Source: Pagrus major
Taxonomy: Eukaryota; Chordata; Actinopteri; Spariformes; Sparidae
Assembly (NCBI RefSeq): GCF_040436345.1
Contig: NC_133232.1
Location: forward strand, 26,566,315-26,630,314
Direction of reading: 5' to 3'
DNA length: 64,000 nucleotides
Positions 13,201-46,060 of the stretch are shown piece after piece (position 1 is the first letter of the stretch; each line of letters begins with the position of its first letter). The position numbers and the translations under genes were made by a program. The notes under the pieces are model-generated. The model ran no database searches. It was not told where the DNA came from and worked only from the letters and a program-made list of their open reading frames with translations.

Positions 13201-16200
13201 CCCACTAAACAGCTCCACCAAGAAACAGAGGAGAGTCCTGGAGACTATGGTCAGCAATGAGGGTATGTGTGGCCCCAACTTGTAGGATGTCTTTAACGAA
13301 AAGTATTTTTAAATTTGTGATTTATTTCTCTTGCCTAAGATGATTCAAATGGAGAAAATATTATTCATGTTTGAAGAAGTTACTTTACTTGTAAGTTAAC
13401 GTACATCATGTGTGTCTTTGCAGCCAGCTCCCATGTGGGTCTTGACGACTTTGTTGAGATGACTAAGAAGTACGCTCAGGGTATTGCACCTTCTCCAGTC
13501 ATGGCTGCAGCAGGAGGTGGTGATGATGACGACGATGACGAGGTGGTAGTGAAGAATCCAGATGAACTGCCACTACACCAAAAGGTAAGAGGGTGTCCAT
13601 TAGACTGTCTCTGTTTTAAGTCTCCCTCCACTCAAAAGTGTGTGTTTCCTATTGTTACTTCACTTGGATGTTTGAGCTTCACTGTGCAGAACGATGTACA
13701 TGAGGCAGTTAAAACGATTCTTGCATTTTGGGACCTTTGTCATGTACTAACCAGGGTGGTGCCCTTCCCTCTCTTGTGCTTCCTCCAGCTGCTGAAGTTC
13801 CCTCTCTACGCTCTGCTGGAGATCAAGGAGCACCTCATCGACTGGGCGTCACGTGCTGGCATGCAGTGGCTCAGCGCCCTGATCCCCACACACCACGTCA
13901 ACGCACTCATCTTCTTCTTTATCATCTCCAACCTCACGATCGAGTTCTTCATCTTCCTCATCCCTCTGCTGGTTTTCTACCTCTCATTCTTCTCCATGGT
14001 TATCTGCACACTGCGGGTTTTTCAGGTCAGCGACAACTCCCATTCTGTTACAGTTACAGTTACAGTGTGTAGATGTACTTATCTGAGTAGTAAACAGAAA
14101 TTAATAAGCATCTTTTTCTACAGAATTCAAAAGCGTGGGAAAACTACCGGGCCCTGACAGACCTGCTGACTCATTTTGAACCCGGTCTAGATCTGGAGCA
14201 GGCTGAGACCAACTTTGGATGGACACACTTGGAGCCTTATCTGTAAGCACATCTGTATTTACATGAATCCACGTGGAGACACGTTCATCCCTTTGCTCAG
14301 CTGACTGCTTTTAACTGTTTTTTTCTACTCCGTTTTGTTTGCAGATGTAAAGTTTGGTTTTGTTCAGGTTTTACTAGTTTGAAATTTCAGTTTAGCATTG
14401 TCATGTAGACACAATCACACAGAGTTTGCTTAGTTCAGTTACTGTTAATGTCTAATTGAGAAGTGAACTATGTTTTTTTAATTTAACTTATTAAACCTGA
14501 ACATTAATAGAACAAATTGCTTTTTTTTAACAAACATAAAAAGAAGCAGAAATGGTGTAAAGAATTATTCACAAAATTAGCAGAAATTAAAGAAAATTAA
14601 TGAGATAAAGATGTCAAACACACATAAAATACACGCAAAATTGACTCAAAATGCTTCTGCAGCAAAGTGAATACATCGTGTTTCTATGTTCTCAGGTACT
14701 TCCTGCTCTCGGTGGTCTTTGTGGTTTTCTCCTTCCCTGTTGCTGATAAATCCTGGATCCCCTGCTCCGAGTTGGCTGCTGTCGCTGTCTTCTTCACCGT
14801 CACTGCCTTCCTCAGCCTTCACGCCTCTGCTCAGCTCTTCGCTCGTAAAGCCCTCCTCACAGAAGTCCTCTCCGGAGCGTGCTCCCTCACTCACCTCCTG
14901 CCCGACTCCTTCTGGTTCCTCAGGATGTTTGGGACGACGTTCATCTCTGTGCCTCTAGGGGACATAGTGGTGTTGAACCTGGGGATGCCATGTCTGCTGT
15001 ATGGACACCTTTTCTATCTCCTCTTTCGTATGGCCCAGCTGAGAGGCTTCAAGGGCACCTACCTGTGCCTGGTTCCCTACCTGGTTTGCTTCAACTGGTG
15101 CGAGCTCACCTTGGTGCTCCTTAATAACGCCTCTGCGATAGGACTCATCCGCACCTGCGTTGGCTACTTCCTCTTCCTGTTCGCCCTGCCTATACTCTCG
15201 CTGGGCATGGCTGCGATGCTCATCATCCAGCTGATGCAGTGGTTTCTCGCCCTGGAGCTGACCAAGATGGCAGTCACACTCACAATTTGCTTCGTGCCGG
15301 TAGTGTTGAGGCTTTGGACCCGCTTCAGCCTCAACCCCATCGTGGTTTTTCGGTCTTTGTCGCGGAGCAGCATCGTCAAGCTCATCCTGGTGTGGCTCAG
15401 TGCTGTGGTGCTCTTCTGCTGGATGTACGTCTACAGGTCTGAAGGCATGAAGGTGTATAACTCCACCCTGACGTGGCCTGAGTACAGCAACCTCTGCGGC
15501 CCTCAGGCCTGGAAAGAGTACAATATGGCTCAGACTCAGATTCTCTGCTCTCATCTGGAAGGACATCGCGTCACATGGACCGGACGCTTCAAATACGTCC
15601 GCGTGACCGACATTGAGAACGGGCCACATTCTGTAATCAACCTGCTGCCTGTGTTTATGGGGAATTGGATGCGGTGCCTTTATGGTGAGCCGTATCCTTT
15701 GTGTGAGGAGGTGAAAAACGCCACAGCTGAGCCCCAGCCTCTGCCTGCACCGGCTCCTCCTCCAGAAGATCCGCTCTGTAAACTTAAAAAACTGGCCAAG
15801 CACGAGTGCCATATCAAACGCTTTGATCGATACAAATTCGAAGTCACGATGGGCATGCCTCTGGAGAGGAAGGCCAAAAATGGGACGATCATAGAGGACG
15901 AAGACGCCACTAAGGACATAGTTCTACGGGCTAGTAATGAGTTCAAATCTGTGCTTTTACACTTAAAAACAGGAAGCCTGGTGGAGTTCAGCACCATACT
16001 GGAGGGTCGTTTAGGCTCCAAATGGCCTGTGTTTGAACTGAAAGCCATTCACTGCATGTCGTGCGCCGATGCCCAGGTGCCCAGTCGCAGGCAGTACAAG
16101 ATCGAACACGACTGGAGGCGGACGGCTCAACACGCCCTGCAGTTTGGATTTGACTTCTTCTTCAACCCCTTCCTGACTGCTCAGCTCCACCCAGAGTCAG

Positions 16201-16244
16201 AGACTGGAACAGAAACAGAGATTGTGACACAGGAGGTGGCGTAG
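10235..16244 (+). CDS. wfs1: Wolframin, ER transmembrane glycoprotein
   Basis: Nine coding exons join in frame to 978 residues: 10235-10628, 12164-12240, 12395-12539, 12688-12861, 13182-13262, 13424-13584, 13789-14025, 14124-14242, 14696-16244; all introns are GT-AG. The start has a strong context (CAGCCATGG) just after the acceptor. Residues 1-131 are Ser/Pro/Thr-rich and disordered. About 133-205 match the Sel1-like helical repeats (key words [28 protein letters not shown]). Residues 305-330 carry a poly-Asp tract. Membrane segments start near 380 and continue to about 705, and the lumenal C-terminal domain follows, with the conserved glycosylation motif NST at 718. Wolframin acts in the ER membrane in calcium balance and the unfolded protein response. 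Human WFS1 is 890 residues; the extra length is mostly N-terminal, plus a Pro-rich lumenal insert and a C-terminal tail. Teleosts can carry two wfs1 copies, and I cannot assign a or b. Confidence 0.96.
10629..12163 (+). other. wfs1: wfs1 intron 2
   Basis: GTTGGA donor (weak) after the disordered N-terminal exon and CTCTTCAG acceptor. The 1.5 kb between holds no recognisable exon, RNA or repeat boundary. Short plus-strand frames at 10966-11157 and 11510-11722 lack any similarity I know. Confidence 0.6.
12931..13066. mobile_element. Short MITE with AGGGATGCAC terminal inverted repeats
   Basis: A 136-bp element inside wfs1 intron 5. It begins AGGGATGCAC and ends GTGCATCCCT, a perfect 10-bp terminal inverted repeat. 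The interior has 'agtatcggcc' and 'caatcggtgc', words typical of the fish family of hAT-like MITEs that start 'agggatgcaccgat'. Noncoding. Related, more degraded copies are suspected at 27144, 45739 and 55979. Confidence 0.65.
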
Positions 16245-17725
16245 AGGGAGAGAGAGATCTGGCAAACACACCTCTGGGAGAAACAATATGTGTGATGATA
16301 ATAACACTATCTTCAGTCAGAGAACGTGAATGATTGTACAACACTGTCCTGCACAGAATCTACTTGCAATACTGGCGATTATTTTGTTCCTTAAGAGATT
16401 AGACAGATATTTAGGGTTATTTAAAAATGGCAGGTCGGTGCAGTGAGTCCTTTCTGACAATTCAACGGTCTGCTGTTTTTCTAGCTCCACCTTGTCAGTA
16501 TCGGATCAGTGTGTTAGGTACGTCAACGGAGGTGAAACGTGACAGAATAGTCATTTTATGGTACCATCCTCATCTTTTGACAATGGAAGAGCCGTTCTGA
16601 TGTCTAACGAACTGAACTGAACCGGGCCGCTTGGTGGAAACTCAGACATCCGTGGTGTCAGTCCTGTTTTGAAGCTGAACTTTAGTGAGTGTGTGTTTGC
16701 ATTCTCTTAGCTTTTGAGCCAAAATGTGTGAGAATACATTATGTAATTAAATTAAATCTACAAAGGTGAGAAAATGTTAAGAGTTAATTTACTTCCTAAC
16801 ACTTAAGTAAGAAAAACACAATCTTAACGTCCTCAGCTGTGGTAAGTTGTGCATTTCAACCAGTTTAAGCTACACGTGTGCTCATCACAGGGCGTCGGTT
16901 AATGAAGGCATTTTGATTTTGTTTGATCATTATACAGACAATATGTGTGCTACACCCACTTTTTATGAAATATTTGTGGCCAAAATCATCAATATTTACA
17001 TTTTACAGTTTCCTTGTCAGGCTGTTGAACCTTGTTGTGTTTGTGGCCTACGGATTTTAGAGGAAGTTTCTATTTTTACACTAAAGGCTGTAAAGCTGAT
17101 GATGACGACGTAAGGGTTTCCTTTTGCTGTCAAGCTTTAATCACTTAACATTATAAAGTATATGTATAGTATGTAATTTTAAAATAGTTGATATTGGAAC
17201 AATATTTTCAAGTGCCTTGTAAGACATCGTCTCAATTCAAGAATGATTTGGATGAAAATCATCTTAACCTTTTGAAAAGCTCAGCTGCATCTGTGCTTTT
17301 ATTACAGAGCAGTTGTCCAAGTTTATCTCTGCCTTCTCTCCCCTCATGTTCTCCTCCTCCTCCCTTGTTTGTCTCCATCTCTGCTGTGCAGAGATTTAAT
17401 ATATTGAATATTTGCAGTCCCGGTGTGATGATGTGTTTGAATTAGGATGTCACTACTGTTTTCTACTGTGACCCATAAACATTATGAAAACATGTATGTG
17501 TTGCTGTTTTTGTATTATTTTAGTTTTAAACACAACATTTTAAGGTTTAAAGAATGCCATTCACCCTATTACAAGACACTGTCCCATCAACATGATTCTG
17601 AAGCTATGTTAAGGCAAAGAAGTTTCATAATGTTGCTTTAATTAAACTACCTGTTGAATTATAACTGTTCAAGGGAAATACATTCATATACAGGCAAATA
17701 AAACAATGGAAAAGGTTTACTATGC
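16245..17725 (+). terminator. wfs1: wfs1 3' UTR and probable poly(A) site
   Basis: From the TAG stop (16242-16244) there are about 1.5 kb with no coding frame. A canonical AATAAA lies at 17697-17702, with a T/G-rich stretch ('gtttgttgtaacttcactgg') about 30 bases later, as expected for cleavage near 17715-17725. An ATTAAA at 17640-17645 could serve as an alternative signal. The 3' end was chosen by motif only. Confidence 0.5.
17553..17641 (+). repeat. Dispersed repeat fragment, copy A
   Basis: 'Attacaagacactgtcccatcaacatgattctgaagct' style sequence matches, with scattered differences, the block at 62325-62400 ('gtacaagacattgtaccatc', 'aaaatgattttaaagctgtt'). Two diverged copies 45 kb apart imply an interspersed repeat; this one is inside the probable wfs1 3' UTR. 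Confidence 0.55.
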
Positions 17726-18785
17726 TGCACAGTTTGTTGTAACTTCACTGGTATTGTCTGAATGACTGTCCTCCACAATATGACATCGGCATCATAATTC
17801 ACAGAAAATATGGTGCTGGTGATGGCCACGTGTTATAAAGATACACAGTTGCTGATATTTTGGTCCAGGTCTGGGGTTTCAATTTGTGTTTAAGAAACCT
17901 AATGATAAACATGTCACTTACTCATTTTGATTTAATGCGTAGGAAGAGAAGGCTTAAGAAAAGAACAGGAGGGAGAGGAGGGATATATTGACATGTTGGC
18001 CTCAAAGTAAAAAGAATTTACAATACAAAAACGTTTGTCTAGTAAGTACTCTGACCTCATTATTTACATATTAATGCATTATTTGCATACAGATTTGTGT
18101 ACAATCTACAGAGAAAAGGTCTATTTATTTCTATTCAAGCTCAGAAAATGTCTATATCTGCCTCCATATCTCAAATAGTTTAATAGTTCTCCCCTATAAT
18201 CTGTGACATATTGCCAAAACAAACAAAAAACACGTTCATGCTTTTGTACATTCTGGAAATCAGTTTGGATGCCATTAAATTGCATCATTCTTTTTTTTTT
18301 TGTTTCCTTTCATTGAAGAAACCACTGAACTGGTCTTAACAGGACATTGGACACATTTTGATGAAAACGTCACGAAGTGTTTGAACATGGCACGTTATGA
18401 TTAGTGGGTCATTGTAAATGGTAGTGCGGCAACATCAGTGTGGGAACAGAGAATCTGTGGGTGGGGTGTTGCATGCCTTTGCCTGGCTTGAGCCCCTTCC
18501 CCCCAAAATGTCTGTGCACAACCCTGCTGAGGGCATGGCAGTAAAGGTTTAGGAGGAATTCGAGTCTCAAAATCATTTTGTTTCCAGGTGTAATAGGTGT
18601 GCGATGACACTAGGTGGCGCCTCAGACCACATGACTTCACTGGTATCACAGACTGTAATGACGACCCCTTATAGGCCCATATAAATGGAAGCTATAAAGC
18701 GTCCTCATTTCCATAATGACACAGGCGATTATTATCAGTCTTACCTAATTACACCGCAATAAAAACCACAGCTGTACGCTCATTG
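17726..18785. other. Convergent wfs1/ppp2r2c intergenic spacer
   Basis: About 1 kb between the two predicted poly(A) sites. AT-rich, no exon or RNA gene seen. The minus frame at 18401-18649 has no recognised domain. Confidence 0.5.
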
Positions 18786-18789
18786 GATG

Positions 18790-20563
18790 CAATTTCGTTG
18801 AAATCTTTATTCAGAAAAAAAACATATTAACATTATTTATAACTGTCCATTTGACAATTTTGTCATCAACATACATTAACACAAAAATATGTGAATCAAC
18901 ATTAGTTTGGTCGGGACGTGGCAAAAAATTGACAGATTTTTTTTTCAAAAAGAGAAAGGATAAAAATAAAAGAATAAATTGTTCTCTAAAAATAAAAGCT
19001 TCTGCACATCAGCAAAGTAATCAGTGAGGAAGGCTGGAGAGATTAGAGTACCATCTCTCTGCTGCAGCTTTGGAGGCAATCATCGATGCAGATGATCGAG
19101 TCCGCAGTCCGTTTATGGATGTTAAAAAAAACTAGACCTCATACATGTCAAAAACAGAGTTGATATATACAGACACCATTTAGGCCCTTTGATTTTTTTT
19201 TTTTTTTTTTTTGTGTGTGTTTTTTCTTTTAGAGAACAACATTAATGAAAACATTCCCCATTCTTCTTGGTTCTCAGTTTCAGTCGAGTAGAAACTGATT
19301 CTTGGACGGCTTCATTCAAAATGTACATGTAAGTGTATGAACCGAACACTGGTAAACATGCTTCAGTGTCCGAAGACACAAATAAAGGTAGGAGAGCTCA
19401 GTCATCTATGGTTACTCGTGCTGCACGGGGGCCCCGGGGCCGCTGAAGCCTTTGTACAGCTGGGTCTAAATGGTTAAGAAGGCAGCCAAGTCAGTCAGTC
19501 AGTCAATTTATAAACACCTAGGCTAAATTGGTTTTACATGCAGCATCTTTTTGCTTGATTGTTGAAATTATTTTAATCTTTTTTTCTCTTTTTTTGCTTG
19601 ATTTGAGTTGTATTTAATGGCAAAGTAGCACACGACGCAGCCCCAGATGGGAAGCATAATCCACAATCTGAAAAGTTTCATCAGAGGAAACATTAATGAC
19701 TGAAACACAGTGTGTGGAGCAGATATATGAGAGTGTGTCCTCATATTAGGCCGCGGTGTAGTAACCTATTAACGTCTGCTTCCATCTGCAGGACTGTGAA
19801 CGTTTTGCCTCACTGAACACGGTCCAGTGGAGCTCAGAGGCGTCTGGGTGCACTTGGGTATAAGGAGAGGGTCCCGAGTTCATCCTTTCACATCACACAT
19901 TATCATTTTAAATTGTCAGCGTCGTCATAATTACCATCATTAACATCATTTCACAGGAAGTTACAAAAACAGAAGTGGGGTAGCTGATCTGAAATCAAAC
20001 AAACAGCCAGTTACATAAATGGCCCATTTTTCATCGCTGGTTGACAACCACGGAGGGCTTTTTGTTACACAAAACAGTGGGCAAGGGATAAGAATAGGCT
20101 TTGCTCGAGCACACAAATACAGAAAGGAGAGGAGGAGGAGGAGGAGGTGGAGAAAGCAAAAGAGCCTGAAGAACAAAAAAAATAAAAAAATACAAACATG
20201 TAAACGTCTCTCCGGTCCAAGGGGAGGTTTATCCCCCTCAGAGGCTGAGCTGTAGCAATCAACACACCATCAAGCGCCATCCAGAGGTTAACAATCGGGA
20301 AATCCACAGTTCGGACAATTTTGCAATCCATAATCCATTGCGTAATCCAGCCTGTTCCCTTTCTAGCCCTTTCTAGGTCCTTTCAGTTCTGGGAGGCCGG
20401 GGAGGAGGTGAGGGAGTGTGAAAGAGTAGACCTAGATGTGTTTATCGTGTGTGAGGGTGTGTTAGGCATATTCCTGTGGGTATATGTCCGTAAATGTGTA
20501 CATTCTGGCATAGTTGTGTGTTCAGGTGTAAACTCGTTTGTATCCACCGCTGACATCCTTTCA
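18790..20563 (-). terminator. ppp2r2c: ppp2r2c 3' UTR with poly(A) signal
   Basis: Reading on the minus strand from the TAA stop (20564-20566), about 1.77 kb has no coding frame. A minus-strand AATAAA lies at 18806-18811 (TTTATT on the plus strand), so the transcript probably ends near 18785-18800. A T run at 19192-19212 on the plus strand is an A-rich tract within the transcript. A long 3' UTR is usual for this neuronal gene family. The end is inferred from the motif. Confidence 0.5.
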
Positions 20564-42451
<21,888 letters not shown>

Positions 42452-42710
42452 CGGCGGGGCTGGGGGGAGCGCCCGTCTCGGTGGGGCAGCGTGGTGGTGG
42501 CAGATCGGTGGTGGAGGGGGTGGTGGGGATGCCGGCCAGCACAGCGCCCATACTGCTGCCCGCCGACGCCTCCTCAGCACAGGGGCGCAGAGCCGAGCAT
42601 CCTATCCTTAAATGAGGCAGAGGGGCAGGTAGGGAGGGAGTGGGCCGGTCCCGAAGGAGGGATGGGTGCGTGGAGGTCCACACAACTGCTTCTGAGGCCC
42701 AGGTGCAAAC
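42452..42710 (-). other. ppp2r2c: ppp2r2c 5' UTR part of the first coding exon
   Basis: Minus strand: a good acceptor TTTTCCTCCTGCAG ends at 42711, giving a 259-base leader before the MGEDTD start codon at 42451. The frame of the start codon remains open upstream to about 42603 (no ATG in it, only a GTG), so a Pro/Arg-rich N-terminal extension is not supported. GC content is high. Confidence 0.5.
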
Positions 42711-43113
42711 CTGCAGGAGGAAAATTATTATTACTGAGTTCAAAAACTGCCCTGGACGAGCTTGATTTGTGCCTCACGAGAGCACACATCACTCGTGAGG
42801 CAAGAAAAATCCAGTGCACCTCGTGTCCACCCTGCAGCTGCTGAGTCCAGGTGTGGCCTGACCAATCCTACACTCTCACAAACACACACAACATACACAG
42901 CCCTGTGCTCTCAGGAATGGGTAAAGTCCCGACTTGTTAATGGATGCTCCAGGAGAAGAGAGGAGAGGAGGTGAAGAGGAGGAGGAGGAGAGTGGGGGGA
43001 GGGGAGAGAGGGATGAGCAGAGCCCCTGGTTGGTGTATCTGCAGTGCTGCTGCTCCTGCAGTAAACTCGCACGCATTGGACACACATATACAGTCGGATA
43101 AAAACACACTCAC

Positions 43114-43300
43114 CTACACACTCGGCAGCTTGCAGGTCAGGTACTCCTCAGCGGATCCTCCATGAATAACGTCCGTCTCCTCCTCAGCAGCTAACTGTCT
43201 CTGTGGTTTCTCGGCAGTTCCAGTATGAGGAGGAAAATCCTACTGGCCCTGCGTTCTGCTGCAGTCTGCGCTCTGGCGTATGTATGAAAGGCAGAGTGAG
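43114..43300 (-). other. ppp2r2c: ppp2r2c 5' noncoding exon (start approximate)
   Basis: A strong minus-strand donor GTAG|GTGAGT ends an exon at 43114, positioned between the promoter motifs at 43404-43432 and the acceptor at 42711. The upstream boundary is estimated. It contains a (GA)n run near 43325 just outside. Confidence 0.4.
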
Positions 43301-43389
43301 AGGTAGAGAGAGGGGGAGGGAGAATGAGAGAGAGAGAGAGAGAGAGGGTGAGAGAGAGGGGATCTGTCTTGCTGCGCTGGTACGTGTGT

Positions 43390-43440
43390 GATGCATCAGA
43401 GTAGGCCCCGCCCACTCCTCGATGCAGCCAATCATCACAG
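43390..43440 (-). promoter_or_regulatory. ppp2r2c: Candidate ppp2r2c main promoter
   Basis: Contains a GC box (GGGCGGGGCC on the minus strand, 43404-43414) and a CCAAT box (plus-strand CCAAT at 43428-43432), about 100 bases upstream of the inferred noncoding exon. CCAAT and GC boxes near each other suit a TATA-less promoter. No TATA box seen. Confidence 0.45.
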
Positions 43441-43825
43441 AAGTGAGATCTGCCTGACCACTGACTGCAGGTGATTAAATATGATAGAGAAACAGAGAGG
43501 GTGGAGGAGTGGGAGGCAGAGCGGAAGTGGTTGAGTGTCTTATAAGGTTGTGACTAATGAGAGAGAGCATGAGACTGTTTCACTTGACTGAGTGCTGAGT
43601 ATGAACCACAGTACAGTGACTACTACAGGATTCACCTGGAGACATTAACCAATTAGCACAGAGATGGCTAACACACCGCTGACACAAACACACACACACA
43701 TTTTAATACACAGCTGAGTCAAGGTCTGCAGAGAAGGGTAGGGCCGGGCAATGATTCAGTTACTATTTGTCATATCGTGACGTGATCGTATCAAGTTATC
43801 ATTCTACAAATTGAACCCTACTGCC

Positions 43826-44235
43826 AACAGTTGCTTAGCTTAGCTTATTTTAGCATAAAGACTGAAAACAGGGGGAAACAGCTAGCCACTCCAAGGGTAA
43901 CACATTTTGCCTATCAAAACCTGAAACCATGTAATAAGCATGGGATATATTGTTTGTTTAATCCATCTAAAAAAAAAAAAAAGCATATAGACAACAAGCT
44001 GTGGTTTTATGGGGGATTATGCACAACAGAGTCTTGTTTGTCAGAGACTCGAGAAAGTCACTGAACCCGGCATGAAATAGTCCGGCACATAACCATCAGA
44101 AAATCACAACTTCAGTTTGTAAACAGATTAAACAAACCTCGGAGGTTCTGCAATTGTGTCACCTTCGGAAAGAGCTAAACTAGCTTTTTTTCCCCATTGT
44201 CCACTACTTGTGCTAAGCTAAGCTAACATAACTTG
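43826..44235. repeat. Teleost 'cttagcttagc' dispersed repeat
   Basis: Starts near 'ttgcttagcttagcttattt' and includes 'agcataaagactgaaaacag', 'gggggaaacagctagcc', 'gtggttttatgggggattat' and ends near 'gctaagctaagctaac'. This word order is one I know from a common fish interspersed repeat. The two ends form a rough inverted repeat (TTAGCTTAGC / GCTAAGCTAA). Noncoding. Confidence 0.65.
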
Positions 44236-45078
44236 AGCTAAGTTGTAGACTTGCTTTTGGAAATTTGCTTTTAAGCTAAATAATACATCAAATATCAAAA
44301 GAGCTGCTGATTGATTTTCTGTCAATCGACCAATCTATCAATCATTTTTGCTCTAACTGGTTGTATCCATACTCAAAGTAAGACTAATAGTGCATTCATG
44401 TGGAATAATTGGAAAACTTCATGTAAATGTCTTCTCAAGTCGGGACAGGAGTTCCCAAAGTCAGCTAAAATTTTGGAACATCACTTACAGACTTGGATGT
44501 CTTATACACAGAAACAAGGCAGATAAAAGTAAATGTTTGGTTGATGGTTAGAAGCTTTTCATTAATTCACTTACGGCATATTGATTTTTTTCGCACAAGC
44601 AATTTGTAATGTGGTATAAACTTGTAATCGTTAGCTTCTGTCCACATTGAGAAACCCTATTTATTAGCATTAGCCCTGATAAAAAGTCAGGTAAAGCAAT
44701 ATTTTCGTGGTTGTACAGGTGCAGCAAAAAGTCTGGGTCAAATCACTTTGTAATATCAAGCTTCAAACAACTATCAACATGTTGTTTAAATGCTCTACAC
44801 AAAAAAATGCCAAACATCTTCTTTGTAGCATCCATGTTGTTTGTACATTACGACAAAAAAGCTTAACGAGCACAAGTTGGAAAAACAACTTACTGCATTG
44901 ATCACCCACCACTACTTTATAGATGATCTTGCATTAATTTGCCATATTGCGATTTACTATATATCAATACCAGAAAATATTCTTATTAACATTAAGATGA
45001 ATATTTTACTGAGATCTACAAAGGGACCAGAAATAACCACCTCCTGTAAGACAAGTACTAATACTATGTCACACACCA

Positions 45079-45105
45079 ACACACACACACACACACACAC
45101 ACACA
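45079..45105. repeat. (AC)n microsatellite
   Basis: Thirteen AC units, followed at once by a C-rich block of unusual composition (to about 45480). Confidence 0.9.
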
Positions 45106-45738
45106 GGCGTCAGTCAGCGTGGCAGCAGAGAGTGAGGGGCTGCCAGTGACAGTTGGTGCCATCACTAGTGCTGGCTGTCTGCCACCAGGCTTTAAACCCC
45201 CCCACAGCAGGGAACAAGAAGAGCTGTTTATCTGACTTACTCCAAGACTGCCAGCGTCGCCATCCCCCACCCGCTTCTTACCAATGATGGGCAATGCTCC
45301 ACACTCCACTGCCATATCTGCCCTTCTAACTGCCCCCCACCAGCCTAACATCCACCACAAAGCTCCCCTAAGCCCACCCACTGTTCACCCATATATAGCT
45401 ACTGTTCTACCTGCCCATCTCCACCTAGTCACCCCAACCATATGCCACCAAAATCCCCCTCTGGTTAAATCTATAAACCCATAAGGTTTGGTGTTTAGCT
45501 CTTACTCTCTGCCAAACCCAAACCAGAGAGGGAGAGGTGAGAAATACAAATGTTTTTATTGTTTTCAATATTGTTTGACATGCTTTTATATCTACTGGTA
45601 TAAATATGAGTGGATATAGCTATAGAGACACATTTGGATATTATACATTTGCAATCATCAAGGCATGTTATAGCCTCTTGCTCCATAAAGTAGCTAAAGT
45701 TGGTCCTTTTAAGACAATATGTTTTGTTTTTTGTTTTT

Positions 45739-46060
45739 TTTCCAGCCAATACTGATCACCATTAATTACCCACTTCTCATGGCCGACACCAATTTGGCTC
45801 TACCCAAGTGCAGCATTTGACATCATGAGTGCAACAAGATCGTGCTGCACTTCTTCGTCTCCTTCTCTGTGTTTCTTGCTGCTACTGCTGCAACCTGCTG
45901 TATCGAAGTGTTTAGATGCTGTGCTTGTAAGGAGCCATTTGGCTTCCGATCATCAGGTCCATTTATCGGCTTTAATTTTAACTGATACCAATATATAACC
46001 AATACTCTACTGTGCGTTTCCCAATATCAGGTCAATAAATTATCGTGCATCACTACTTTT
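45739..46060. repeat. Degraded MITE-like repeat
   Basis: Words 'cagccaatactgatcacc', 'catggccgacacc', 'tttatcggctttaatttta', 'aactgataccaatatataac' and 'aaattatcgtgcatcact' fit the fish family whose ends read 'agtgatgcacgata'. Ends are not clean; boundaries are approximate. Confidence 0.45.

Noticed and set aside
14955-15812. 285-codon minus-strand frame opposite the last wfs1 exon
   Set aside because: It is the antisense shadow of a GC-rich coding exon; no domain, and the plus-strand protein is clearly wolframin.
42452-42580. Pro/Arg-rich N-terminal extension of the main ppp2r2c isoform
   Set aside because: The in-frame upstream codon is GTG, not ATG, and a stop lies just above it; the conserved start MGEDTD is right downstream.
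45064-45381. 102-105 codon frames on both strands
   Set aside because: Produced by an AC repeat and C-rich DNA; no homology or splice sites.
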